Below, in pieces: positions 40,938 through 49,020 of a stretch of 64,000 nucleotides of DNA. This DNA comes from Oleomonas cavernae (GTDB lineage: Bacteria; Pseudomonadota; Alphaproteobacteria; Zavarziniales; Zavarziniaceae), in the NCBI RefSeq assembly GCF_003590945.1, contig NZ_QYUK01000011.1, positions 2,694,001 to 2,758,000 of the forward strand. Direction: 5' to 3'. Below the pieces are notes generated by a model. The model did no database searches, was not told the origin of the DNA, and worked only from the letters and a program-made list of their open reading frames with translations. Positions within the stretch are counted from its first letter, which is position 1; every line of letters starts with the position of its first letter. Position numbers and translations under genes: made by a program.

Positions 40938-42359
40938 CTATTGGCCTAAGCCGCCAAAACCGCCGGTGCCGCCAGGGCCGCCGAACCCGCCGGGGGGCAT
41001 GCCGCCGCCACCGCCGAAGAGCGCGCCCAAACCGCCGCGCATCATTCCCTTCTTCCCCAGCTTGGCCATGCGCTTCATCATGTCGGCCATCTGCTGGTGC
41101 TGCTTCAGCAGCTTGTTCACATCCTGCACCGAGGTGCCGGAACCCTTGGCGATGCGCACCTTGCGCTTGGCCTGGATGATGTGGGGGTTCTTGCGCTCCT
41201 TGGGCGTCATCGAGGAGATGATCGCCTCCTGGCGCTTGATCGCCTTGTCGTCGATATTGGCCTTGGCCATCTGGTCCTTGACCTTGGCGATGCCCGGCAG
41301 CATGGCCAGCATGCCCTGCATGCCGCCCATCTTGCGCATCTGCTTGAGCTGGCCCGCCAGGTCGTCCAGGTCGAACTGGCCCTTGGCCAGCTTCGCCGCC
41401 ATCTTCTCGGCTTCGCGCTGGTCGATCGTCTCGCTGGCCTTCTCGACCAGGGAGACGATGTCGCCCATGCCTAAGATACGGCCGGCGATGCGGTCGGCGT
41501 GGAAGGTCTCGAGCGCCTCGAGCTTCTCGCCCACGCCCATCAGCTTGATCGGCACGCCGGTGACCGAGCGCATGGACAGGGCCGCACCGCCGCGGCCGTC
41601 GCCGTCGATACGAGTCAGCGCGATCGAGGTCAGGCCCAAGCGATCATGGAACTGCTTGGCGGTGGTGACCGCGTCCTGGCCGGTCAGGCTGTCGGCCACC
41701 AGCATGATCTCGTGCGGGTTGGTCTCGCGCTTCACCGCCTCGATTTCGGCCATCAGGGCCTCGTCGATGTGCAGGCGGCCGGCGCTGTCCAGCAGGACGA
41801 CGTCATAGCCCTGGAGGCGGGCCGCGGTCATCGCCCGCTTGGCGATGTCGACCGGGTTCTGCCCGGCAATGATCGGCAGGGTGGCCACGCCGGCCTGCTC
41901 GCCCAGAACCTTCAACTGCTCCTGCGCCGCCGGCCGGCGGGTGTCGAGCGAGGCCATCAGGACTTTCTTCTTGTCCCGGTTGGTCAGGCGCAGGGCGATC
42001 TTGGCCGTGGTGGTGGTCTTGCCCGAGCCCTGCAGGCCGACCATCATGATCGGCACGGGGGCGGGCGCGTTCAGGTCGATCTCGGTATCCTGGGCCCCGC
42101 CCAGCATCTCGACCAGGTGGTCATGGACGATCTTGATGACCATCTGACCCGGCGTGACCGAGCGGACCACGTCCTGGCCGATCGCCTTTTCCTTCACCGA
42201 GGCGACGAATTCCTTGACCACGGGCAGGGAAACATCGGCCTCGAGCAGGGCAAGGCGGACCTCGCGCAGCGCTTCCGAAACGTCGGAATCGGTCAGCGCG
42301 CCCTTTTTCGTCAGGCGCCCGAATACGTCTGAAAGACGGTCGGAAAGGCTTTCGAACAT
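40938..42359 (-). CDS. ffh: Signal recognition particle protein Ffh
   Basis: 473-residue SRP54 GTPase that targets inner-membrane proteins with 4.5S RNA. N domain, then G domain with P-loop GLQGSGKTTTTAKIALRL, DTRRPAAQEQL, DSAGRLHIDEALMAEI and TRIDGDGRGGAALSMRSVTG. The Met-rich M domain (residues ~300-440) carries QMRKMGGMQGMLAMLPGI, RIAKGSGTSVQDVNKLLKQH (the RNA-binding SGTS motif). The extreme C-terminus is Gly/Pro/Met-rich (GGFGGPGGTGGFGGLGQ), low-complexity and variable. First gene of the ffh-rpsP-rimM-trmD-rplS group. Confidence 0.97.
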   Translation of the reverse strand: MFESLSDRLSDVFGRLTKKGALTDSDVSEALREVRLALLEADVSLPVVKEFVASVKEKAIGQDVVRSVTPGQMVIKIVHDHLVEMLGGAQDTEIDLNAPAPVPIMMVGLQGSGKTTTTAKIALRLTNRDKKKVLMASLDTRRPAAQEQLKVLGEQAGVATLPIIAGQNPVDIAKRAMTAARLQGYDVVLLDSAGRLHIDEALMAEIEAVKRETNPHEIMLVADSLTGQDAVTTAKQFHDRLGLTSIALTRIDGDGRGGAALSMRSVTGVPIKLMGVGEKLEALETFHADRIAGRILGMGDIVSLVEKASETIDQREAEKMAAKLAKGQFDLDDLAGQLKQMRKMGGMQGMLAMLPGIAKVKDQMAKANIDDKAIKRQEAIISSMTPKERKNPHIIQAKRKVRIAKGSGTSVQDVNKLLKQHQQMADMMKRMAKLGKKGMMRGGLGALFGGGGGMPPGGFGGPGGTGGFGGLGQ

Positions 42360-42430
42360 GCTAACCGGTTGATCCTGTTTCGGTTTGCCCCGCTCAACGC
42401 CAAGTGCGCCGGCGGGCGAAAACTCGCTGA

Positions 42431-42694
42431 CCGGCGGACGCCCTTGGGCGCGGCGGATACAAAAATCCGTCGAAGAGGCCGGACAATGATCGAAAGCCCC
42501 GGCTTTGTCAAATCGCTAGCGACATCGAGAAGAACACATTCCGTACTACACTGGCCAGAGTATCCGTCGGTCTGCATAAGCTCGCCGGAAACCGAAAAGG
42601 GCAGTGGGCAATGACCGTGAACGGCCCCTGGAGGCTCTGCTTCAGGTTTGAAGACGGCGACGCCTGGGATGTCGAGATCGTGGACTATCATTGA
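42431..42694 (+). pseudogene. HigB-like toxin gene with degraded or missing 5' end
   Basis: An 87-codon open stretch immediately before higA. Its last ~45 codons read LHKLAGNRKGQWAMTVNGPW, RLCFRFEDGDAWDVEIVDYH, the C-terminal half of HigB/RelE-type mRNA interferases, ending 14 bases before the antitoxin gene as expected for a higBA operon. Upstream the similarity fades (RLCQIASDIEKNTFRTTLAR is plausible toxin). The frame has no ATG, GTG or TTG before an in-frame stop at 42428; the first in-frame ATG (42611) lies inside the conserved core. Either the 5' end is decayed or another consensus indel hides the start. Confidence 0.5.
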
Positions 42695-42708
42695 AAGGAC
42701 GTGGAAAC

Positions 42709-42996
42709 ATGCTGCCCATCCACCCCGGTCGGGTCTTGAAGCGTGAGCTTGCCGCACGGGATCTGTCGGCCAACCGCCTCGCGCTGGCGCTCCATGTGCC
42801 GTCAGGCCGGGTCACCGATATCCTGAACGGCAAGCGCGGCATTTCCCCTGAGACGGCACTGCGGCTGGGGCGCTTTTTCGGCAACAGCCCGCGTTTCTGG
42901 CTCAACCTCCAGACGGCCTACGAGCTTGCCATGGCCGAGCGTGAGATCGGCGAACGCGTCGCGGCGGAGGTCCAGCAGGCGCCAGCAGCGGCTTGA
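42709..42996 (+). CDS. higA: HigA-family antitoxin (XRE DNA-binding)
   Basis: 95 residues. HigA signature at the N-terminus (IHPGRVLKRELAARDLSANR) followed by a helix-turn-helix (ALHVPSGRVTDILNGKRGIS, PETALRLGRFFGNSPRFWLN), the typical layout of a HigA antitoxin that binds the toxin and represses the operon. ATG 42709 is preferred; AAGGA lies upstream and the family begins with M-x-P-x-HPG. It follows the HigB-like remnant by 14 bases. If the toxin gene is dead this is an orphan antitoxin. Confidence 0.88.
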   Translation: MLPIHPGRVLKRELAARDLSANRLALALHVPSGRVTDILNGKRGISPETALRLGRFFGNSPRFWLNLQTAYELAMAEREIGERVAAEVQQAPAAA

Positions 42997-43099
42997 GCGT
43001 GATCACCATCACGCCCCGAGCTGGTCGAGATCGACAGCCGAACCCGGGCTCGGTAGCGTCGAGGCCAACTACCAGACAAGAAGCTGGAAAGGCCTGCCC

Positions 43100-43735
43100 A
43101 TGCTGCTCGATTCCGACCAAGAGGGGAAATTGCGCGAGAAGGCGCGAAAGCTCGTGGAATCGGTGGTGCCGTTCAAGTACGGCGACACCAACTACCAGGA
43201 AGTCTGCAAATTCTTCCAGAAAGGCTTCGGCACCAGTTGCGGCTGCCTGTGCCACTGGATGATGTACAAGCTGGGCGCCGCCAACCCCGACATCGTCAAC
43301 TGGACCGACGCGGCCCGCGGCCTGTCCTTCGTCGCCGGGGCCAACATCAGCCGCATCTATCACAAGAACACCTCGCCCTTCGTGGCCTGCGCCGGGCGCG
43401 GCATCAACCCGCTGATGCTGGGGCTGCGCCCCTCGACCGGCGACATCGTCTTCATCCACCAGCCGGGCGGGCCGCAGAACAAGGAACATGTCTTTGTCTT
43501 CCTCGACGAGGTGCGCCAGGGCGAGCGCACCAAATGGAAGACGGCGGAATCCGGCCAGGAAGGCGGCACCGATTCCAAGTTCAAGACCCGGGTGCTCCAC
43601 CTGCCCACCAAGGACCTGAAGCTGGGCGGGGAGGTCAAGATCAGCGACATGGACAATACCGGCCCCGCCGACGGCGACCGCACGGTGATGGGCTGGCTCG
43701 ACCTGTCGAAGCTCGACTACGTCGGCACGCCCTGA
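43100..43735 (+). CDS. CHAP-like (papain-fold) protein of unknown function, tandem copy 1
   Basis: 211 residues, no signal peptide. I do not recognise a named family, but the order of conserved motifs fits a CHAP/NlpC-type cysteine peptidase or amidase: a Cys-His-Trp-x-x-Tyr motif (Cys51 in GCLCHWMMYKLG), a Gly-Asp strand (RPSTGDIVFIHQPGG), a histidine at the head of a beta strand (His130, EHVFVFLDEV) and a Glu (Glu150, KTAESG). All four are kept in the neighbouring copy. ATG 43100 is where similarity to copy 2 begins; GAAAGG lies upstream. The next gene starts 10 bases later and is a diverged duplicate. Catalytic activity is inference. Confidence 0.62.
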   Translation: MLLDSDQEGKLREKARKLVESVVPFKYGDTNYQEVCKFFQKGFGTSCGCLCHWMMYKLGAANPDIVNWTDAARGLSFVAGANISRIYHKNTSPFVACAGRGINPLMLGLRPSTGDIVFIHQPGGPQNKEHVFVFLDEVRQGERTKWKTAESGQEGGTDSKFKTRVLHLPTKDLKLGGEVKISDMDNTGPADGDRTVMGWLDLSKLDYVGTP

Positions 43736-43745
43736 CGGCCGCCAG

Positions 43746-44378
43746 ATGTCCGGCCCCCTGTCCGAACAGGCCCTGCGCAACAGGGCGCGAAGCCTGATCA
43801 GGTCCGTGGTGCCGTTCGGACCCGGCGAGCCCGGCTACCACGAAGTCTGCAAATTCCCTGAGATCGGCACGGGCGCCAGCAGCAGCCTGTGCCATTGGCT
43901 GCTCTACCGGCTGGGGGCGGTCAATCCCCACATCGTGAACTGGACCGATCCGAGCCGCGGCCTGGCATTCGTTCCCGGCGCCAATATCCGGCGGATCTAT
44001 CACCAGGGCCGGCGGCCGTTCTGGAGCTGCAACAGCCTCGGCACCAATGCCCTGCTCTGCGGCGTCCGCCCCAGGACCGGCGACATCGTCGTCCTCAACC
44101 AGCCCGGCGGCTCCCGGCGGCGGTCGCACATCTTCGTCTTCCTCGACGAGACCCATCACGGCAACCACATCGAATGGACAACCGCCGAGTCCAGCCATGA
44201 GGGCGGGCTCGATGCGAAAATCAGGAAGCGGGCCCTGCACTTGCCCCTGGGTGCGGATTTCCATCGCGATGCCGACGTGACGATCGGCGATAGCGGAGAT
44301 GCCGCCCCCACCCCCACCGATCGCGTGGTGACGGGCTGGCTGCCCCTGACCTTGCTCGACTACCGGTCCCCGCCCTGA
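43746..44378 (+). CDS. CHAP-like (papain-fold) protein of unknown function, tandem copy 2
   Basis: 210 residues, clearly homologous along its length to the preceding gene: KLREKARKLVESVVPF there matches LRNRARSLIRSVVPF here, and PDIVNWTDAARGLSFVAGAN matches PHIVNWTDPSRGLAFVPGAN. The candidate catalytic residues are conserved: Cys49 (SLCHWLLYRLG), His128 (SHIFVFLDE) and Glu148 (TTAESS). Two extra cysteines of copy 1 (CGC) are replaced by serines here, which argues that the third cysteine is the important one. It lacks a signal peptide. Duplication followed by divergence suggests two related substrates or partners. Confidence 0.62.
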   Translation: MSGPLSEQALRNRARSLIRSVVPFGPGEPGYHEVCKFPEIGTGASSSLCHWLLYRLGAVNPHIVNWTDPSRGLAFVPGANIRRIYHQGRRPFWSCNSLGTNALLCGVRPRTGDIVVLNQPGGSRRRSHIFVFLDETHHGNHIEWTTAESSHEGGLDAKIRKRALHLPLGADFHRDADVTIGDSGDAAPTPTDRVVTGWLPLTLLDYRSPP

Positions 44379-44489
44379 GGCCTGCCACGCCTCGACCACA
44401 ATCGCGCGGCAGCGGCCCGCGGCTACGGGGTCAAGAGCTTCGACCCGGCGATCCCCGACGACTGGCTGCAGGCCTCGCGCAACGGCGGC

Positions 44490-44975
44490 ATGACCCGGAT
44501 GAATCGGGTTCATCTTCAAATGGGCCAGATCTATTACCGCTTCTGCGATGCCAAGCGCTTCGCCGCCGACTGGGAACGGCAGGCCAAGGGGCCCTGGTGG
44601 ATGGAGGCCGAGAGTTTCTTCGAGATCCAGCGCTTTGCCCGCGCCCATGCCCATATCCGCAGCTTCGCCGCCCAGCACGGCCAGTCGGGGCTGAGCTATT
44701 CGACCCAGCTTCACTTTGCCGTGCCTTATGAATGGGGTGATTGCGGCTGCCTGGTGATGGCGCGCCTGGTGCAGCGGATCGATGCCTGGAAGGGTTGGGG
44801 CGGGACCGCCCTGCTCTCCGACGATCCGGCCCGGCGCGACGAGCGTGACGGCGGCGCCAAGTTCATCCCGCTGCAAAAGCCCGAAATCTACCAGCTCTAC
44901 ATCCCCGAGGTCTGGACGCATTTCGGCGCCGCCTTCGAGGTGATCGACAAGGGCAGCGCCCACAAATTTGCCTGA
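44490..44975 (+). CDS. Unknown protein downstream of the CHAP-like pair, possibly 5'-truncated
   Basis: 161 residues from ATG 44490. No family recognised. Soluble, aromatic-rich (GQIYYRFCDAKRFAADWERQ, FFEIQRFARAHAHIRSFAAQ, YEWGDCGCLVMARLVQRIDA, LYIPEVWTHFGAAFEVIDKG). The frame is open for a further 37 codons upstream, up to the stop of the preceding gene, and those codons look coding (KSFDPAIPDDWLQASRNGG), yet contain no ATG, GTG or TTG. So the real start may be CTG, the 5' end may be lost, or an indel lies here. It shares orientation with the CHAP-like pair. Confidence 0.55.
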   Translation: MTRMNRVHLQMGQIYYRFCDAKRFAADWERQAKGPWWMEAESFFEIQRFARAHAHIRSFAAQHGQSGLSYSTQLHFAVPYEWGDCGCLVMARLVQRIDAWKGWGGTALLSDDPARRDERDGGAKFIPLQKPEIYQLYIPEVWTHFGAAFEVIDKGSAHKFA

Positions 44976-45158
44976 CCCGGCCGCCGGGCGCCGCCCCCGC
45001 CCGCCTCTTTGCCCTGCGAGACTTTTCGTGTTACCTTGAGCCATCACGGTTCAAGGGGGGCTGTCCGGGGGGACGGTCTTGAGCCGTCAACATGGGGCGA
45101 TCCCGGAACGACGGGCGCCCGCCGGGAGGGCGCCGTGGGGGCTGACAGGAAAATTCCA

Positions 45159-45587
45159 ATGGGGCTGGCCCGTGCCGGCCTCGTGTTGGCGCTGCTGGGC
45201 GCCGGGCTGGCCGGCTGCGCGCCGATCCGCTACTTCGGGACGCCACAGACATTCTTCAGTTTCAAGGATGTCTACGTCGTCGAATACGCGTACGAAAATC
45301 CCGAGTACCGCGAGCCGACGGCCGCCGACCGGGCCGCCGGGCGCGACAAGACGATGAATCGCGGCTATGCCATGCGCGATCCCACGACCGAAACGCTCTA
45401 CAACGCCGAGCCGGTCTATAACGCCGACGGCTCCATCGCCAGCTTCAAACTGACGCCCGGCGGCCAGAAGGAAAAGGACGACTACGACCGCCAGCGCCTG
45501 GGCTTCGTGCCGCCGCCCGCCCGCGAGGGTGGCGGCGATGGTGGTGGGGGTGGCGGCGGTGGTGGCGGCGGGGGCGGCGGCGACTGA
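45159..45587 (+). CDS. Small lipoprotein with a poly-glycine tail
   Basis: 142 residues. Signal peptide with lipobox (VLALLGAGLAGC; lipidated Cys about residue 20). The mature part has no family I recognise (YFGTPQTFFSFKDVYVVEYA, GYAMRDPTTETLYNAEPVYN) and ends in a run of about twenty glycines broken by one Asp before a final Asp. ATG 45159 has AGGAAA upstream. The glycine tract is encoded by GGT/GGC repeats, so its length is prone to slippage and to sequencing error. Confidence 0.7.
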   Translation: MGLARAGLVLALLGAGLAGCAPIRYFGTPQTFFSFKDVYVVEYAYENPEYREPTAADRAAGRDKTMNRGYAMRDPTTETLYNAEPVYNADGSIASFKLTPGGQKEKDDYDRQRLGFVPPPAREGGGDGGGGGGGGGGGGGGD

Positions 45588-45751
45588 ATGCAGTAGCCGC
45601 GCCAGCCTATTGCGCTGCCGTTCCTCACAACAGGCCGTGAATCGCATTCAGGTCCAAATCAATGGATTTCGGACCTGGAGCCTCATGCCCGGACCATGAG
45701 CGATAGAAATATGCCGCCCGCCAGGCGCCCCCTTGGAGGATAGTGGCGGCC

Positions 45752-45776
45752 GGAACCAATCACTGTTCCCCTCGTT
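45752..45776 (+). promoter_or_regulatory. EcfG-type general-stress promoter upstream of the PRC-barrel gene
   Basis: GGAAC (45752-45756), exactly 16 bases, then CGTT (45773-45776): the consensus for the alphaproteobacterial general stress sigma factor EcfG. It lies about 150 bases before the PRC-barrel gene in a 340-base gap (45588-45927) that otherwise holds no gene I can support. PRC-barrel proteins are frequent members of the EcfG regulon, which supports the match. Confidence 0.68.
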
Positions 45777-45927
45777 GTCTAGGCATGGTCCGGCTTGGAC
45801 TATCACTCGTCATCCATCGGCGCGGAATCAACTATCGATACCGCGGCCGGTGACGTGCAGGTCGCATGGGTTGCGGCCGAACACGGCCGCACTCCCGCGG
45901 TCGATGACCGTCATGAGGAGAACTTTC

Positions 45928-46395
45928 ATGAACAAGACACTGTCTGCCATCGCCCTGTCGGCCGTGGTTGCCGGCGCCGCCGTACCGGTGTTTGCCCAGT
46001 CGTCGCCGAGCGCCCCCAGCGCCGGCACCTCTGAATCAGCGCCGACGATAACCGCGCCGACCCCGGGCGCCGCGACGACCGTGCCGACCCCGGACACGAC
46101 GGCAGCGGCCACGCCCAAGGGCACTGACATGCGCGCAGGCGATCTGATCGGCGCCGAAGTGACCAATTCGACCGGCGAAGCCGTCGGCGAAATCGAGGAC
46201 CTGGTGATCGGTCCCGACCAGAAGGTGACCGGTGCGATCGTCTCGGTCGGCGGCTTCCTGGGCGTGGGCGACAAGCTCATCTCGATCGCGCTGAGCGATA
46301 TCCAGGTGACCCCGACGAAAGACGGCGAGTACCAGGTCATGGTCAGCGCGTCCAAGGATGAGCTGAAGGCCCTGCCGGCGGTCGAAGCAAACTGA
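45928..46395 (+). CDS. Secreted PRC-barrel domain protein
   Basis: 155 residues. Signal peptide (LSAIALSAVVAGAAVPVFA), a ~45-residue low-complexity linker rich in Ala, Pro and Thr, then a PRC-barrel (MRAGDLIGAEVTNSTGEAVG, EIEDLVIGPDQKVTGAIVSV, GGFLGVGDKLISIALSDIQV). Periplasmic or cell-surface. ATG 45928 has GAGGAG at a good distance. An EcfG-type promoter upstream suggests induction under general stress; its molecular role is not known. A strong hairpin follows the stop. Confidence 0.88.
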   Translation: MNKTLSAIALSAVVAGAAVPVFAQSSPSAPSAGTSESAPTITAPTPGAATTVPTPDTTAAATPKGTDMRAGDLIGAEVTNSTGEAVGEIEDLVIGPDQKVTGAIVSVGGFLGVGDKLISIALSDIQVTPTKDGEYQVMVSASKDELKALPAVEAN

Positions 46396-46468
46396 CCGCG
46401 GCCGAGGGCCGCCAGGACCAACTGGTGGGCCGTATCCAGGAGCGTCACGGCAAAACCAAGGTGTCCTG

Positions 46469-46500
46469 CAAGCGCCGCCGGAGCAATCCGGCGGCGCTTG
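46469..46500. terminator. Strong hairpin between convergent genes
   Basis: A 14-base perfect stem, CAAGCGCCGCCGGA (46469-46482) and TCCGGCGGCGCTTG (46487-46500), with loop GCAA. It lies between the PRC-barrel stop and the converging TetR stop and would terminate both; the plus-strand side is followed by a modest T-rich stretch only. Confidence 0.7.
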
Positions 46501-46507
46501 TCTGTGT

Positions 46508-47134
46508 TCAGGCCGCATAGGAGCGGACGAGCGACTTGACCAGATTGACCAGGAGTCCCATGCGGCGTTCCTCCAGTTCGGGAAATTGCAGCACCGAACG
46601 GGTCAGGGCCTCGCCATCAAACAGGTGCAGGGCCGAGGAGACGATCACGCCCAGGAGATCGGGCGGCAGCTTGCCCACCCCCGGCATGCGCGCGGTGGCC
46701 GCCGCGATGGCATCGGCATAGCGCGTGCTGAACCCGACCAGTGCCCGGTGCAGCAGCGGATCGGTGCGGGCCGCCACCACCAGTTCGTAGAATACTGCGT
46801 TGATGGGCGCGCGGCAGGCGTCGCGGATCCGGTACAGGGCCGTGACCAGCGGGTCCTCGCCATCGACCGCCTGGGCCAGCCCCCTCTCGGCATTCTCGAT
46901 CTGGCGACGCGCGACCTCCTCGGCCGCCGCCATGATCAGGTCCAGCATCGTGTCGAAATGCCGGAACAGCCCGCCGTGCGACACGCCTGCGCGCAGGCAT
47001 ACCTCCTTGACCGAGGTACGGGCGTAGCCCACCGCGAGCAATGAGTCGATCGTCGCATCCACCAGCCTGGCCACCGTCGCCTCGCGACGGTCGCGCTGGG
47101 TCCGGCGCGGCAAAGCCGTGGCGATATCGCTCAC
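46508..47134 (-). CDS. TetR-family regulator of the amidohydrolase operon
   Basis: 208 residues with an N-terminal helix-turn-helix (VARLVDATIDSLLAVGYART, SVKEVCLRAGVSHGGLFRHF) and a helical effector domain. The start overlaps the amidohydrolase stop by ATGA, so the two genes are co-translated and the regulator likely controls its own operon. Upstream of that operon, at about 48977-49002, TAAGAT and ATCTAA form a near-palindrome (5 of 6 pairs) that might be the operator; this is weak. Confidence 0.9.
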   Translation of the reverse strand: MSDIATALPRRTQRDRREATVARLVDATIDSLLAVGYARTSVKEVCLRAGVSHGGLFRHFDTMLDLIMAAAEEVARRQIENAERGLAQAVDGEDPLVTALYRIRDACRAPINAVFYELVVAARTDPLLHRALVGFSTRYADAIAAATARMPGVGKLPPDLLGVIVSSALHLFDGEALTRSVLQFPELEERRMGLLVNLVKSLVRSYAA

Positions 47135-48936
47135 GCGGCCTCGCTGGATCGTACCGGGGCGGGGGCATCAACGCTGCCGCGCGGCTCGCCTGCCCGCAGG
47201 AAGCGACCGGTGCGCTCGCTCTTGCCGAAGGACGGGGCGAATTTGGCGTCGCGGAACACCACCCGGCCACCGACCAGGGTGGCGGCGACCGCGGCATCAC
47301 TGTCGTTCACCATGCGCCGCAACCCGCCGAAGGCCGGCATCTCGGCCTCATGGCTGACATCGACGGCGGCATCGAGGCCCCGGGGATCGATCACTGCGAC
47401 ATCGGCGCGATCACCCTCGCGCAGGGTTCCCGCGTCGACGCCATAGAAGCCGGCCAGTTCGCCGGTGAGGCGATGCACCGCCTGCTCCAGCGACATGAAG
47501 GGCCGGCCCGCCTGCACCGCGTCGTGGACCCTTTTGAGGAAGCGGATCGGGGCATTGTAGAAGGCCATGTTGCGCAGATGGGCGCCGGAATCGGCAAAGC
47601 CCATTTGGAGAGCAGGGTGGGATGCGACCTGGTCCAGCACCGCCGGCCGATGGTTGGCCACGGTCATGCGCCAACGCACCTTCTGGCCATGGGCGACGAC
47701 CAGATCGAGGAAGCCGTCCACCGGGTGTGCGCCGCGCTCGTCGGCCACCTGGCCGAACGATTTGCCGATGACGCTGGCATCGGGGCAGTCGACGATCTCG
47801 GTATCGTGGAAATCGCGTTTCCACATGCGCAGGTCGAAGCGTTGCTCGTACTGGCGGCGGAAGGCGCGGCGATAGCCTTCGTTCTGCAGCAGCTTGTTGC
47901 GCTCGACCTCGTCCTTCAGGTGCAGGGCGGCGCGGCCGCTGCCGAATTCCTCGAAGATCACGAAATCGATGCCGTCGGCATAGACCTGGAACGGCACGGG
48001 CACGTGCTGCCAGACCAGATCGCTGCGCAACAGCGTATTGGACAGCCGCGTGCTGCCCAGTTGAACCGCCAAGGTTCCAGACGGCGCCGACTTGCTGTCG
48101 ACCGCGACCAGCAGCGAGGTGCGCAGGGGCTTGCGCACGAAGAAGCCGCAGCTTTCCATGACGAAGAGCAGGCCGTTCAGGGGATTGGTGGTGTTGGGCG
48201 CGCTCTGCAGCACCCGCCCCTTGCGCCGCAGCACCTTGTTGAGCGCCCGGTACTCACGCCAGGTGGCGAAGGTCGAGGGCAGGGATTTCGAGCGGTAGCG
48301 GTCGCCGTCCAGCTTGTCCCACGGCGTGGTCATCGAGGAGAGCCCCAGGAAGCCCGCGTCGATCGCATCCTCCAGCAAGGACTCCATCTGCCGCATCTCG
48401 GTCTTGTCGGGGCGGACTCGGTCGTCGACCGCGCGGCCCAGGCCCATGACATGGGCGCGCAGGTCGGAATGACCCAGGAAGGCGGCAACATTGGGGCCTA
48501 GCGGCAGGGATTCCAGATGACGGACATAGCCCGCCGCGGTGTCCCAGGTCTTGATGCGTTCCAGCGACGAGAGCACATGTTCGCGCGGAATGGCCTCGAC
48601 CCGGCTAAACAGGTCGGCGCAGTCGAGCGCGTCGGCATGGATGGTCGAGAGCGAGCAACTGCCCAGGAAGACGCTGGTGACACCATGGCGCACCGACTCG
48701 TTGAGCCCCGGCGCGACCAGGATCTCGGCATCGTAGTGGGTATGAATGTCGACGAAGCCGGGCAGCACCCATTTGCCCTTGGCGTCGATCACCTCGGGGC
48801 AACCGATCAGGGACAGCGGCTCGGGCGAGACCGTGGCCACCCGCCCGTCACGGATGCCCAGGTGGCGCTGGGCCGGGGCTGCGCCCGTGCCATCAAACCA
48901 AAGGCCGTTCTGGATGATCACGTCATAGGCGGCCAT
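47131..48936 (-). CDS. Amidohydrolase, N-acyl-D-amino-acid deacylase-like
   Basis: 601-residue metal-dependent hydrolase of the D-aminoacylase branch of the amidohydrolase superfamily. The metal-binding HxH is in LPGFVDIHTHYDAE (His65, His67); other features are ESVRHGVTSVFLGSCSLSTI, GFLGLSSMTTPWDKLDGDRY and the C-terminal GTLREGDRADVAVIDPRGLD and VGGRVVFRDAKFAPSFGKSE. It probably cleaves an N-acyl or cyclic amide bond; the substrate is not predictable. It is followed by an overlapping TetR gene, suggesting substrate-controlled expression. Confidence 0.88.
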   Translation of the reverse strand: MAAYDVIIQNGLWFDGTGAAPAQRHLGIRDGRVATVSPEPLSLIGCPEVIDAKGKWVLPGFVDIHTHYDAEILVAPGLNESVRHGVTSVFLGSCSLSTIHADALDCADLFSRVEAIPREHVLSSLERIKTWDTAAGYVRHLESLPLGPNVAAFLGHSDLRAHVMGLGRAVDDRVRPDKTEMRQMESLLEDAIDAGFLGLSSMTTPWDKLDGDRYRSKSLPSTFATWREYRALNKVLRRKGRVLQSAPNTTNPLNGLLFVMESCGFFVRKPLRTSLLVAVDSKSAPSGTLAVQLGSTRLSNTLLRSDLVWQHVPVPFQVYADGIDFVIFEEFGSGRAALHLKDEVERNKLLQNEGYRRAFRRQYEQRFDLRMWKRDFHDTEIVDCPDASVIGKSFGQVADERGAHPVDGFLDLVVAHGQKVRWRMTVANHRPAVLDQVASHPALQMGFADSGAHLRNMAFYNAPIRFLKRVHDAVQAGRPFMSLEQAVHRLTGELAGFYGVDAGTLREGDRADVAVIDPRGLDAAVDVSHEAEMPAFGGLRRMVNDSDAAVAATLVGGRVVFRDAKFAPSFGKSERTGRFLRAGEPRGSVDAPAPVRSSEAA

Positions 48937-49020
48937 GGGCAGGTTCCCGGTGCAAGGGCAGATGACCCACCTTACATAAGATAGAGACTGATCGCAATCT
49001 AAGTTTGAGCCCCTGGTGCT

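Noticed and set aside
48977-49002. Near-palindrome TAAGAT/ATCTAA upstream of the amidohydrolase operon
   Set aside because: Only five of six pairs match with a 14-base gap; too weak to list as an operator.
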